Shown piece by piece: positions 34,330 to 46,245 of a DNA stretch of 64,000 nucleotides. Each line of letters begins with the position of its first letter. Position 1 is the first letter of the stretch. Origin of the DNA: Talpa occidentalis (taxonomy: Eukaryota; Chordata; Mammalia; Eulipotyphla; Talpidae); assembly GCF_014898055.3 (NCBI RefSeq), contig NW_023601322.1:6157312-6221311 (forward strand), in the 5' to 3' direction. The notes under the pieces are model-generated. The model had not been told where the DNA came from. It saw only the letters and a list, made by a program, of their open reading frames with translations, and ran no database searches. The position numbers were made by a program, and so were the translations under genes.

Positions 34330-34680
34330 AGGTGAATGGGAAATGACGCCATTTCCCAGGCTCGGTCTTATGAAGGATCACGTTTCTCCACTTGCCTTCT
34401 TGTCTTGCATCTACCACCACAAGGAAAGTTTTCTCCAGGTGGCTACTGTTCCCTTGATGTTGACTCCAATGTGGATGTATGGGGAGCATGTCTTATCCAG
34501 ATTGTGGATTTGAAGCTTGATCTGTACCATGTGGCATGTCATCCATCCCATTCTAAATCAGCCAACCAACACTGGACACACACATACGTGAGGATCAAAA
34601 TGAATGACTGCTATTTTATGCACCTGAATTTGGAATGCTTTTAATGACTCAGTAGATGACTAATACACATACTTTAATGA
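34330..34680 (+). mobile_element. MLT1-like LTR (ERVL-MaLR) fragment
   Basis: Ordered similarity to MLT1-type LTRs: CTTGCATCTACCACCACAAGG, TTTTCTCCAGGTGGCTACTG, CAGCCAACCAACACTGGACAC, and the 3' part ATGAATGACTGCTATTTTATGC, CTCAGTAGATGACTAATACA, corresponding to the usual ATTGTTGTTTTAAGCCACTGAG...AGCTAACTAATA end. This is an old non-coding LTR; no viral coding sequence was recognised nearby. Three short frames overlapping it are incidental. Confidence 0.5.
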
Positions 34681-35239
34681 CCAGGTTGCTGACCTGAAGT
34701 CTTGACCTATACTAGCTGGGTATATTTCCTTAGGTGAATGAAGAATGTTCACAGTGATCACCTAATTATTTATCTATATGAACCAATACATTTTCTTTTT
34801 TATGCTTCAGTGATAAGAACTGCATGTTGAATTAGGAACAAATGGAATCAATCTGTTTTCATTGCCATAACTCTTCATGATAAATGAGGAACCTGTGGCC
34901 AAATAATTTCTTTCTCCTTTTTGGAGGCACAAGATATTTACATGGAATTCTTAAAACAGTAGCCTAAATTTGTACAATCAGACTTCCGATTATGAAGTCA
35001 AGGTCATATCTAAATAGGAAGTGGGGCAGTTTGGGTTCAAATATTTAAAGTTTTAGTTTCTATTCAATTTGATCATGATGATTTTTGCCTAAACAATTGC
35101 TTGGTCTTCCCATTGGGTTGTTTAAAATATATATTTTAATGAAGTAAAGCTGCATTAAAATAATTAAAATTATTTTAGTTAAATTTTAGATAAATACTTA
35201 TTTAACTATTTAAATAAAAAAGTTAAATAATCAATAATG
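34681..35239. other. AT-rich anonymous DNA
   Basis: No gene or recognised repeat; 35130-35230 is nearly all A/T. Confidence 0.5.
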
Positions 35240-35390
35240 ATAACATTACATAGGTTTCAGGTGTGCAGCATTATAGAGCAACATCTGTGTGCAATACTTC
35301 ATGTTCACACTGGAAGCCCAGTGTTGTTCTTCACCCTAGAGTGGACCCTTTTCCCCAAATTACCACTATCCTGGATATTTGTCATCAGTA
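35240..35390 (-). mobile_element. LINE-1 3' UTR fragment, antisense
   Basis: ACATAGGTTTCAGGTGTGCAG, CACCCTAGAGTGGACCC and ATTACCACTATCCTGG are typical of the antisense L1 3' UTR. Confidence 0.55.
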
Positions 35391-35560
35391 GCTTATAACA
35401 TTCTTGAAATCAGGTTTTTTTTTTAATGCAAAAAGTTTTGTTGACATTAACTTCATGAACTTATGACCTGTACAATGATGCTTTCAAGAATGAACTTACA
35501 TCTTTTCAAGATATATTTAATTAAAAAAATATAGAGAGAATATATCTTTTGAAATAATTC

Positions 35561-35675
35561 TTTTTTTTTTTTCTTGTGGGACCCTCACTGGTGGCCGGGG
35601 ATTGAACTGGCGGTGCAGAGGCTGCGGGCAGCCTCGCAACCCAGCGCTCAACCACTGCGCCACCAGGGGAGGCCC
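35561..35675 (-). mobile_element. tRNA-derived SINE, short form
   Basis: In minus orientation: GGGCCTCCCCTGGTGGCGCAG, box A TGGCGCAGTGG, box B-like AGTTCAATCCC, CCGGCCACCAGTGAGGGTCCC, then an A-rich tail (plus-strand T-run from 35561). A perfect 16-bp duplication, TCTTTTGAAATAATTC, lies at 35545-35560 and 35676-35691. This is a second fully delimited short-form copy. Confidence 0.95.
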
Positions 35676-35691
35676 TCTTTTGAAATAATTC

Positions 35692-38600
35692 TATGCATAT
35701 CTGCTTCTTCAAGGACTGCCATACTATTAAGATTCTGGAGTGAAAATTTGTCCAATCTACATGGGCTATGGTAAAAAACAAAAAAACTGTACAAAAGTTT
35801 GTTCCACAAAATATATTAAACCATATTTTGTGTTATGGTGAGATAGAGTTTATAAAAGTTGATGATTTAAGTGGCAGAGGAGATAGTTTTTGGGTTTGAA
35901 CAATGCTTGAAAAATTTCTCACCCAGTATCATGCTCTTGGGTTATGTGGCTAATGACCAAGCTAATATCATGGCTCTGAAGGCACCAAAAACTTACCCGT
36001 TTCTTGTAAACATCAAGATCCTCTAATCTCTCCGTATTTTGGTAGGGAGCACAGAGATTCATTGGGCACTAGGTAACTTTTGTTTGTTTTATTGCTTTTC
36101 CTTATTTATTTCTGAAGGACTTGTTGAAGCCTTTATTTATGAAACAAGGGAGTCAAATTTCAGAATGTTAGACCGGAAGGCTGGAAGGGCAAATCTCTGA
36201 AGTTTTCTAGACAGGGTGCAAAGTCCCTGCAGTGTCTTGTTAACCTTGCTGCTACTTCACTGCAGCACAAATTGCCTTGGATGAAGTAATAAGGTCCTGG
36301 AAACACTCAGGCATGAACATGTGTTACTGCTTCTACTTTTTTTTCTCCTGTGACTTTCACAAAATACATCTGGCTCAACTGTACCAACAGGAATCAAGCG
36401 AGGGAGATTGGACAATTGACTCAAACATTAATGTTTTAATTCCTTGCATCTCTTTTTTTTTTTTTCTTGCAACAACAACAACAGATAAATCTGGTTTGAA
36501 CTGTTTTTGAGAAACATACACGGCACCTAAAATAACACATGCAAGACTTCCAAACAACAATTTTATGTTTTAAGTAAATTATTACACATTTTCATTAGAA
36601 ATAAAATGGCACCTTAATTTTTGCAATCAACACTGAACAGAGGAATATTTCCAAAGGAAATGGTATAGGGAAGACTCGTTGTAAAGATGTGGATGCTTTC
36701 TGGTCTTCATTTCCCTCCAAAAGTATCGTTAAAGCTGTTATATCAGCTGTTCTCAATTTTGAAAAGAAAAATAATTCTACAGACACACAGTATCTTGAGG
36801 CTTGGTGACTTGGGTGTTCTGTGCCTCTCATAATAGTTTTAAATTACAGCTAACTGATGAGACAGATGATAGTTTCTGATGCTGTCAAAGATTCCATTTT
36901 TATCATTAAAATGGCACTTTTTATGTGATAACTAATAGTTAATATCAGCAGATGGAAAATCCTGTTTATTTTTTGACTGGTTGCTATGACAAATTATAAT
37001 CTCAGATTTGGCATTCAACAATTTAGATATTTAGTATAATCTTTGTGCTTTAAAAATGTGCATCCCCACATGTTTGCCTGGCAGGTTATTAAGTGATAAG
37101 TCACATGCATAACTTACTGCTTGCCCTTGACCTGACTTTAATTATGTATTTGCTTTGAAGTTTTTCAAACATCAAAACACCTTCCTAACTTCACTCCTAT
37201 GATATAACATACCCATTTAAATAATGCTACCTCCTGAGAATTTTAGAGACCAGGTTTTAGAATATTAGCATACAAGAAATAAGATGATGAAGAAATAAGA
37301 AGCAGTATTTTGAAATCTTACACTCTATAAGTCATTAGTCAATCTAACCTCAGGGAGAATATAATGATTACTTCTTGAGGACTGTCAAAGGTTAAGAAGC
37401 AAATTATAGATGATATAATTATAAAACTTTTAGAGCAAGAATATTATTACTATACAGTTTTGGTGAAAAAAAATGGTTTTAATTATAATTTGTAAAAAAA
37501 TACACACATACGCACATATGACTCTATTCCAACATTTCAATGGAACTATTTATCATGGCAAGAAACTGTTAGAGAACTCAGTAGGCTTTCTGCCAATGTG
37601 GTAAGATGGATGATGAATCAGATGCAAGGCAGGATTCCTTAATAATTTATTGGGTCATGAGTTATGGTTTTGTTCAATTGAAAATTATTAGATGGTTTTG
37701 CCTCCGGCAAAGAGCACAGTGTATGGAAAAAGGAAAATAGATTAAGCAAACATTCCATGAGTTTAATCATTTCAAACAGTGTACTGGATAAAGGCCTGAT
37801 GCATTTGTCATTAATTCAGGGGACAATTTACCTCCATACGACATCATCACAAGATGGGAGTTGTCAGTGCAGCTCTGTAAATGGGATGTTCGTAATGAAT
37901 AGTCTATGTAAGTCATTACTTTCATCCACTGTTTTTCCTCGTGAATGAGGATAAGGGACAGTGCAGATGCCGTAGTTTGCAATTTTTTTCTTTGATTGAG
38001 TTAATATTTTTCTATTTCTAATCACTCATTTACCCATTGACTTCCCCATCCACCCGACACGTTGATGCGCATGGGCTTCCGGCAGAGGTGGAGTTCAGAG
38101 CTCATCATGAGCTGCCACTTTTAAATGCATCCCCGGTGGCAGTGGCTTTTGGAGGGAAAACACCTTTGCGGGGCCTTTCTTAGACTGAGATAATTGTCAA
38201 GTTGCCCAGGTTTGGCAAAAATAATGAAACCAGTGCACATGTCAAATAACAACTTCAAACTTTATTTAAGGAACACCCTTTTATATATGCTGAGAACTTA
38301 GGATATCTTGTTCTTAGATACATACAATAAGCAATTCTTTGTTAAAGAAATTGGTATAGGTAATGTCTGAATGGCACAGATTAATGTTCAATCTACCTCT
38401 AACCAACTGGTTTGGGTTTCAGGATTTTCTGCTTTTTTGGGAGGTTTTTCAGGACGCTCCTGGTCATTGTTCTTGGCCTGAGCAAAACAAACAAGCAACA
38501 ATAATAAAAGCACTGATTTTATGTCTCTCCTTGATAAATCTCCAACCTACACCTCAATATGTTGTAATGTAGGAGTCTCAAAGGAGAAGTTGTATGGTCA

Positions 38601-38945
38601 TACATTTTGATTGAAATGTTACTCCGGCAATGAGTCATCCAAGAAACGTTTCTCTTGAGGACTGAAGGTCAACCTCCAACTTAGGAAGAGGCCCAAAAAA
38701 AATTTCAGCTGCTTTTCACAAGGCTGTTGAATGGCCATCCTGGACTAGTCAGACAGGTACCGCTAAGCTGAGGCAGAGTAGAACCCGAGCTCATATGTTA
38801 CCCCAGCCAGAAGGCATCTGTTCAGTTCTGCAGAGCAAGCGGAGGAAGCCCAGGACAAGACATTTACACATTGAATACATATTTTTGTAAAAGATCTAAT
38901 TCACTTACTGGAATATTTTAAAAGGTTATCCAATTCCTCTTTTTC
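35692..38945. other. Anonymous DNA
   Basis: No gene or confident repeat. A GC-elevated patch at 38040-38200 (CCACCCGACACGTTGATGCG, GGTGGCAGTGGC) is unexplained. Frames of 60-78 codons in this interval have no motifs. Confidence 0.4.
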
Positions 38946-38949
38946 TTTT

Positions 38950-39600
38950 AAGCATTTAATGTATACTTTGTGCAAGGAACTCAATGAGTTGCAGGAATAT
39001 CAAAACTGAGCAAAATGTTCCATTGTTTCAACTCTAATGGGCATTATAGCTAAAAAAAATAAGTAAAAAATAGAATGGAATAATATATAGTAGATTGTGA
39101 TATGCTATGGATATACAGCACAGTGGAGGGACTAGAAAGTGAATCATGGGTAGAATGGCTATAATTATAGATTTTTAAAAAAATAGCATGGATATCTCAG
39201 TGAAAAGTGAGTTTGAATAAAGAACTAAGAGGAGTAAAGACACAGAACCCTATCTTTGGGAAGAGTGCTTGGGCAGAGAGAAAAAAATATTGTGCCTGAC
39301 TTTTTGAAATTAGAGGTTTGGGGGAGGTCATAACCACCCTCCTTGGCTTTCAAGAGAGTGAAAATGTTTTGCTTCATTTTGGATGCAATGGGATCCACAA
39401 GAGGTTGACATGATCTGAAAGATTTATTAACTCTATAAATCAGACTTACTTTTCAAAATAAACAAGCAGAAATTATTGTCAAAGGAGACTAGCCTCATAA
39501 TAAGAATGAACAAGGACAGTGGCTTGAATGAACGTGGTAGTGCTAAGTTGACGAGAAACCTCTTGATATACTCAGAGTATTAGCAAATTCATATGAAAAA
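38950..39600 (-). repeat. L2-like LINE, antisense
   Basis: AAGCATTTAATGTATACTTTG, GTGCAAGGAACTCAATGAGTTG, AATATCAAAACTGAGCAAAA, TGGATGCAATGGGATCC and GAGGTTGACATGATCTGAAAG follow in order the long antisense pattern common in mammals (…GGCACTGGGGATACAGCAGTGAACAAAAC…GTGACATGATCTGATTT…). The first 200 bp is the L2 3' end; attribution of the rest to the same element is less sure. Confidence 0.5.
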
Positions 39601-39990
39601 ATCTAATCCCTCATGCCATCCATTCAAAAGAATGATCCTAAACCTTTGACAGACGACATAAGTCACAGATATGCAAAGTATGTTTGAAGTGCTGTACTCT
39701 TTAAAACCCTACAGAGAGAAGGAACACACTCACCTTTACCTGTTTGTTTCATGACCAATATGTAGATCTAAGAATCAAGTGTGAATCACAGACGATGAGT
39801 CAAAACATTATTCACAAACAAAAGGATTATTATAAGTCTAAGAAGTTTTACATCGCTGAATACTTTGTACAAATTAAGCATTGTACAGAGCTGAGGTGTT
39901 CATTGACATAATTATTCTCCGCTAAGTTAAAGAACCCAGACAGTGTGAATTCTAGGTTAGGATTTAGCATTTTCATGATTATGCCAAATG

Positions 39991-39993
<3 letters not shown>

Positions 39994-40037
<44 letters not shown>
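39994..40037. repeat. (TA)22 microsatellite
   Basis: 44 bp of uninterrupted alternating T and A. Confidence 0.98.
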
Positions 40038-40039
<2 letters not shown>

Positions 40040-41705
40040 AAGCTACCTAATGATTATGAGACCATTAATTCAGAGATTTAATAGCCAATTGATATAATTA
40101 CAGTTATACATATAGTATGAGTATAGCATTAACTAAAAGATTGGCTATATAGCCATGAAGTTAAGAGGAGAAATTGATTTATGTATTAAATTTAGCTTTA
40201 AATAGATAACTCTGGAATATTACTCAATTTATATTAACTAAGACTGATAATCAATGCCTTCATTTCAACTTAAATACTAGTGCATGCAGCAGATTTAAAT
40301 CCAATGGCTTTGATTTCCTTTTCCTGGGGCTATTGTGAAATTATTTGATCCATCATTCTTAACATCTTGAATCTGGTCCATTAAGACTTTGGGAAGTAGA
40401 GAAATGTGGCATTAACATTAAAAGCTCATATTCCAAGGAGCAGTTCGCTAATCTTTGAGATATTTATATCTAGATGTACTATTTTACTTGTATTTGAAAG
40501 AAAATAATTGGATATTGCTTTGACCTTCAGAAGTTGTGTTTTATGTATAGTTAAAATAAATAAAGTCTTATTTGCTGGTCAATAAACAAGCTGTTTTTTT
40601 GTGAGTCAGTAAAATAATTGTGTGTATACATGACATTTTAGGGAAGTCTAAACTTTTTACCCTGTAGCTATACAGCTCTATCTATTGTGATTCTACTTTA
40701 TTCAATTTTAGGCAATTATCCACCTAACCTCATCAATTTCTGCCCTGTGTTTCAGCTACAAGTTTATTTGGCTAATAGAAAAATCTATATTGTTTTAGGT
40801 ACTGGCACATTATATTCTTTCTTAAAATAAAAATTATTTGGTCTAGCTATTTCTCTGACTCTCCTCAGGGATTTATGTCTTCTATTTTAACAATTTTTTT
40901 ACACACTTTAACATATGGTAGTGGTCCTGCCAGAGGTGTCATTTTCAGTCTAGATTTTTAGGATATGGCTAGGCTTGAGTACACTTACTTATAATGAGCA
41001 TCCAGAAATAGATTCCTATTCCAGCTCTGTAGATCTTTTCAACCAATTAGAAGGAAAACACAGGAACCCTGTTAGCTTTAGCGAATTTGTAATTTGGTAA
41101 AGTCATTCCTATATACCTTATATGAAAAGATGATTCTTCTTCTTTCTTTAATCTTCACACATTAAGATAGGTCAATTAGCTTTGCAGACAGTTTAGTGGG
41201 TTTAATTAATAGTTACTAGTTAATACTAGTAACTATCAAAAATAAATTTACCAACTTAATAAACAAATGCATTCTATGAGACCATTACAATTGAAGAGCT
41301 GCTTTTGTTTTTGTTTTTTCCCCTAAGAAGTCTACACTTACAATTTCAGTTAAAGAATTACACACTGGTGATATCTCAAATATAAGCATAATTTAATGCT
41401 TAAATTAAAAACTTTTCATTGGACTTGGCGCTTCTCTGAAAATGCAGAGATCTACATATTTCACCTTCTAAAAACATTAAGTGATGATCATGGATAAAGT
41501 GGGACTTTTTTATTTTTTTACTTCAACATCTTCACTGATAAGGAGTTTTAGGCTTAGCAATTATTTGCAAATGGCCAAGTAGATGACAGGTAGTGGATCC
41601 AAGGGACTGGAGCCCCGTGCTTGGTCAGATTGCTTCCAAGAGCTCCTGAATTCTGAGGCAAAAACAACCCAAACCTATGGAATATAAGTCCACAAGTTCC
41701 ATTTC
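40038..41705. other. AT-rich anonymous DNA
   Basis: No gene or confident repeat. Confidence 0.5.
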
Positions 41706-41709
41706 TTTA

Positions 41710-42085
41710 AACCTTTTTTTTTAATATTATTGGTTTATCAATTGGAACATGATAATTGGATTTCAGAAGTCCAATATCACACCCTCATGGGTGCTCATGA
41801 CTCATTCATGCTCCACAGAAGAGCCAGGGCCAACACCTTGTCACCTTTCCTCCCCATTCCCCTTCTGCCCCCTCCCTTCTGTCTGGAAAACAGTATATTT
41901 ATTTTTCAGAGACTCTAAGCATAATTTTTGTTGTGTTTTGCTAGTTTGTTTTGTAATATTTAGTTACTGACATTGTGCAAATAAGCGAAGACATGCTGCC
42001 TTTCACTTTCTGAATAATTTCACTTAGCTAATCACCCCAAGACATGTCCATTTTGTTAAAAGGCACTATTTCATTAATGTGGTAT
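41710..42085 (-). mobile_element. LINE-1 3' end, antisense
   Basis: T-rich start then antisense 3' UTR and end of ORF2: CCCCATTCCCCTTCTGCCCCC, ATTTATTTTTCAGAGACTCTAA, TTTCACTTAGCTAATCACCCC, ACATGTCCATTTTGTT and CACTATTTCATTAATGTGG. Truncated at about the L1 position where the neighbouring sense copy also starts. Confidence 0.65.
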
Positions 42086-42104
42086 TGTCGACAAAAGGGA
42101 TAGC

Positions 42105-42142
42105 AACTGATCTTAGAAATAGTTAACTGATCTTAGAAATAG
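42105..42142. repeat. Two-unit tandem duplication
   Basis: AACTGATCTTAGAAATAG occurs at 42105-42122 and 42125-42142 (period 20) in the spacer between two opposed L1 ends. Confidence 0.9.
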
Positions 42143-42229
42143 GCAAAAATGCAAAGATGATAATCACAGTAAAACTATACACACAGGTCATATTAGCCCT
42201 CTGATTAAGAGAGTCATCTAGGAAGGCTC

Positions 42230-42700
42230 TAAATTCCCACAGATGGATAAATGGACAAGAGGTGGCACGTGTTCGCAACGGAATACTACCCAGCTACAAT
42301 TGTGACGAAACAGCCATTTTGCCACACATAGAGGATATTACACTAAGAGAAATAGGTCAGAGGAAAACAAATCCTGTATGATTTCATATGTGGAAGATTA
42401 AAAAAAGCAAAAGCTAATGAATAATCAATAGACTAATAAACAAAACAAAACAGAAAGAAACTCTTAGAGGATAAGAACAAACTACTCATTACCAGAGAGG
42501 AAAGGGGACAGGCATATGAAAATTGGATAAAGGGTATCTACTGCATGGTGGCAGAAGAAATGAGACTTTTGGATATTATAGTATATACGGATGTTGTTTT
42601 AATGCTACAACCCACAATCTATATGATGTTTTAAACCAAAGTAAATGCAATTATTATTTTTTTAAAGAATGAAACGGTACCCATAAAATATATAAAAATC
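42230..42700 (+). mobile_element. LINE-1 3' end, sense
   Basis: CCCACAGATGGATAAATGGAC, AACGGAATACTACCCAGCTA, TTACACTAAGAGAAATAGGTC, TTACCAGAGAGGAAAGGG and a 3' end near TATGATGTTTTAAACC and an A/T-rich tail. ORF2 is not open. Confidence 0.7.
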
Positions 42701-45233
42701 AATGTAACTCTAAATAAAAATTTAAATAAGAGAAAATGAAACTAAAACTATGTACTCTACAGTTATATCAGAGTATGAAATTGTAATCAGTCTTTTAATG
42801 TTCATGTTAAGAAACAAAGAAGAAAAGAAAAAATAAACACAAATATCTATTGGAATCAATAATGTTTTTTTTATGAGGGTGAAATGATACATTCCTTTTT
42901 GTAGGTCACGGTTCAGCCAAGCACTTATGTGATCTATAATTCCACGATTACATTGCCTGCATTTTATGGAGGAGAATCTGTTGTCTTAGCACTCATCTAA
43001 CCCCAGGTCAAACTTTTGTAGTCTACCTTTTCTTGTTCTATAATTAGTCCATTCCCCAAAATAAACCTATAACTGTCAGGATGATTTGCCACAATCTATA
43101 TGCAATACCAAAAAAAAAAAAAAAAAGGAATAGCAACTGGCTATTATACCTATTTTATAGCTCTGAACGAGCTACAGAAAAAAAAAAAAAAAACTTAGAA
43201 TTCATTCTCATGTATAAATATGACTTCTTTCAAATTTATCCAAACTCAGCAATATATTTAAGTAGAATGTCACATTTAGTTATTCCAGAGGCACTTTAAT
43301 GCACTCATCAGATGTTAATAAGATTCTAATATCATTCACTTATAGATTTTATATACAATGAACATATTCTATGTCCCATAGTAGCACTTGTATCAAAAGA
43401 TCTTTCTAGTTCACTTTTGTTAAGAGATTTCTTGGCAAGTGTTTTGCAGAAAATACTATATGCTGGGAAGAAACTATTTATAAGCCTTCAAATCCCTTCC
43501 AGGTTAATAATATCCTTGTTTCTAGCCAAAAAAATAATTCCTAAAAAGTCCAAAATCAACTTAATTTCTTTTTGTACATTCGACAACTGTGCTATATATA
43601 TGTAATTAAAAAAATACATCCATATGTATGCATGTGTGTATGTATGTGTGTATGTAAAATATCTCATTGCAAATGGATAACATAACTGCCAAAATCATTA
43701 TTCTTTATTTTTATGGAAATTTTGCTTTTAGTCTCTCAGAGGAGACTTATATTCTCTTTCTCCCTAAACCTTCATCTCGCCTATTTTCAGCTGATGTCCT
43801 TCCCTTATGTTTCACTTAGAAAATAAAAGCAATTGGTGGTGATGGTAAAGTTTCTAATTCATCTTTCTATTGCTCAATACACACATCTGCAGACATAGTG
43901 CCTCTGAGAAAAGTGTTTTCCTGGTGTTGATATTGTAAACTTAAGTCTATAAGAGGACAGTGAAAGTTTTAATTACATTCTAACTTTGATTAAAACCACT
44001 GTGCTAAGAAAATGAATGGTGTAGGTCATGTGTGTTTCCCAAGAATGAAAGCACAGTATAGGAACAAAGCTACTGAAAACAATTTTAGGGTGTCTGACCA
44101 CATTTCAGAAAAAGAACACCACCCACCCTTGAATAACTTTTCAATTGACTATCAGAGGAATTAATTAGGGTGAAGAATAATATTGACTCAGTCCATTACT
44201 GTGAAGATGACTAAAAATGAGTTTGTAAAATTATGCAAAATATTGAGAGAATATATTTTTCCCACCGAAGGATTTATTTGTTTTTGACATTGTAAATAGA
44301 AGGATATAATTGCAAATTAAGTTTATTATCATTTTTATGTAAGCATTTTTTTCTGAACTTCTCACTGGGAACATTGATGAATAAAGAATTAGAACTGGGT
44401 GTGCTTCATTTGAAAAATACATTAAATGTTTATGCATATAGGAAGCTATTCCATAAAGTAATATGAGCATCTGTGTTTTGAGAATTTTTTTTCAACTAAT
44501 ATCAATTTCATCCTGCCAAGAGTTATTGTTTCTTTTCTTTTGTCCTGATATTCTTTTGAAGAAATAATATGAAAATAGCCTGAAAAAAAAAAAAACTGCT
44601 TTTTATTAAGAACAGTTGAGCTTGCACCCTAGAGCTTAGCCCAGTGGCTTTTTTGTTTTTGTTCTATTTCTTTTCCTGTAAAATTCACCTCTCCCCACCC
44701 CTCCTTAACCACCCTCCTCTGCTTCTCCGACCCCACATCTCACTGTAGCTCTTGCTCTCACTTTAGCAGTCACTACTTTCTATTCAACAAAACAAATATT
44801 TATAGAATGCTTGCAATGGATTAAGGGGAGTTCTGGAATGTGGGTCCATAATGTTGAATCATGAATAATGGTTCAAATGGTTTCAGGCCTCATATACTTG
44901 AACTCACTTATATCTTTATATAAACTTCAAAGGACACATTGGAACTGTTTGTTTCAACTCCTATTTTCTCCGTAAGGAAAGAGTATCGGATACCTCATTT
45001 TCTAAATACAGTGAGTACCTCAGTTTCTAAGGCAGTCATTATAAAACTTTATCAAGTTCTATTAAACAGATCTTTCATCTTTATTGTCTGAATTGGTTGA
45101 ATATTATATCAGTTAATTCAAATCAAATCAGTTACCAAGTTCTTTTGCAGTACACTGTACAAAGTTAATGTTAATATTACGTAGCAAATATCCTTTCCTG
45201 TCAAGGATTTACTTTTTGCCCAAAAACAATCTT
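42701..45233. other. AT-rich anonymous DNA
   Basis: Contains homopolymer A-runs (43110-43126, 43178-43193) and a GTAT-type microsatellite at 43622-43656. A short segment at 44790-44840 (AACAAATATTTATAGAATGC) could be an L2/MIR end. No gene. Confidence 0.45.
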
Positions 45234-45276
45234 AAAAGTGAGAACAATTAAAAAAAAAAAAGTGAGAACAATTAAA
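45234..45276. repeat. Direct duplication with an A-tract between copies
   Basis: AAAAGTGAGAACAATTAAA occurs at 45234-45252 and 45258-45276, separated only by five more A residues. This is either a 24-bp tandem duplication or a tail-only retrotransposon insertion with its target-site duplication. Confidence 0.9.
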
Positions 45277-45845
45277 GCAATTCCTTCAATTAATTAAAAA
45301 ATCAGTGAATTAATGTATTGTTATTCCACTGGGGATCATTTGGGTCTATAATGTTAAGGTTGCATGGCTGGATTAATACAACAGCCTCCCGCTTAAGCTA
45401 CCCGAACATTCCTTTAGACTGTTTCACCCAGTCCAGTGTGGTGAAACCAACTCCAACTTTTTTTTTTCCTTGAGTTACACGGCAACCACAGGTAAGAACA
45501 AAATGATGACCTCACTTTTCGATTTGTTTGTGGTTAATCTTAAAATGGTTTCCTTTATCAGTACTATTTTTGATCTATAAACCTATCACAGAATTCCTTA
45601 ACTTACTGCAGCCTTTAGCAATATTTTCTTAACTGATCTGTTTCCATGATCTTTATTTCATTCTGGTCAAAACCTCCATGTATGTTTATTTCTGTGATTC
45701 AGTGGAATACACCTTATTCTTGACCATTGCAGAAAGTCCGTCTTTAACATTGTCTATGTGTATAGGAGAGGCTCCTATATGCATACAATGGTCATATTGC
45801 CATTGAATTGCATTACGATCCATTCTGATATAAAATTTAAGTCTC

Positions 45846-45855
45846 AAAGAATCAC
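45846..45855 (+). repeat. L1 target-site duplication, left copy
   Basis: AAAGAATCAC is repeated exactly at 46236-46245 after the poly(A) tail. Confidence 0.85.
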
Positions 45856-46235
45856 CAAATGCCCAAAAATAGATGACTGGATCAAGAAGATGTGGTACAT
45901 ATATACCATGGAATATTACTCAGCATTCAAAAAAGATAAACACATGCAATTTGCAGCAACATGGATGGCGCTGGAAGGGATCATGCTCAGCGAAATAAGC
46001 CAAAAAGAAAAAGAAAAATACCGGATGGTTTCACTCATAGCAGGAATCTAGAAAACTTAAATAAGGGACCAGGAAAATGAATAACTATAAGAAAGTGAAA
46101 ATCAAAATCAACAAAAAACTATGAACCAGAGACACTTTTAGGGGGGCGGGGGTGGGAGGGGAGGGATTGGGGTCAGAATGGGGGGGCTGCAATTGTATGG
46201 GGAATATAACAATAAAATTTATTAAAAAAAAAAAA
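45856..46235 (+). mobile_element. Young 5'-truncated LINE-1 3' end
   Basis: This is the freshest L1 here. It begins within the last codons of ORF2 and stays in frame to the stop at 46051, with WIKKMWYIYTMEYYSAF and FAATWMALEG visible. The 3' UTR carries a G-rich tract (GGGGGGGCGGGGGTGGGAGG), CAATTGTATGGGGAATATAA and AATAAAATTTATT, then poly(A). The apparent frame starting at 45758 merely joins flanking DNA to the ORF2 tail and is not a gene. A 10-bp duplication AAAGAATCAC flanks it. The copy is far too short to move on its own. Confidence 0.93.
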
Positions 46236-46245
46236 AAAGAATCAC

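Noticed and set aside
34026..34644. Frames of 102-108 codons in the 34-kb region
   Set aside because: Most of the region matches the order of an MLT1-like LTR, which is non-coding.
45758..46051. 97-codon frame that looks like a protein with a conserved C-terminus
   Set aside because: The conserved part is the L1 ORF2 tail; the first 30 or so codons are unrelated flanking DNA left of the target-site duplication.
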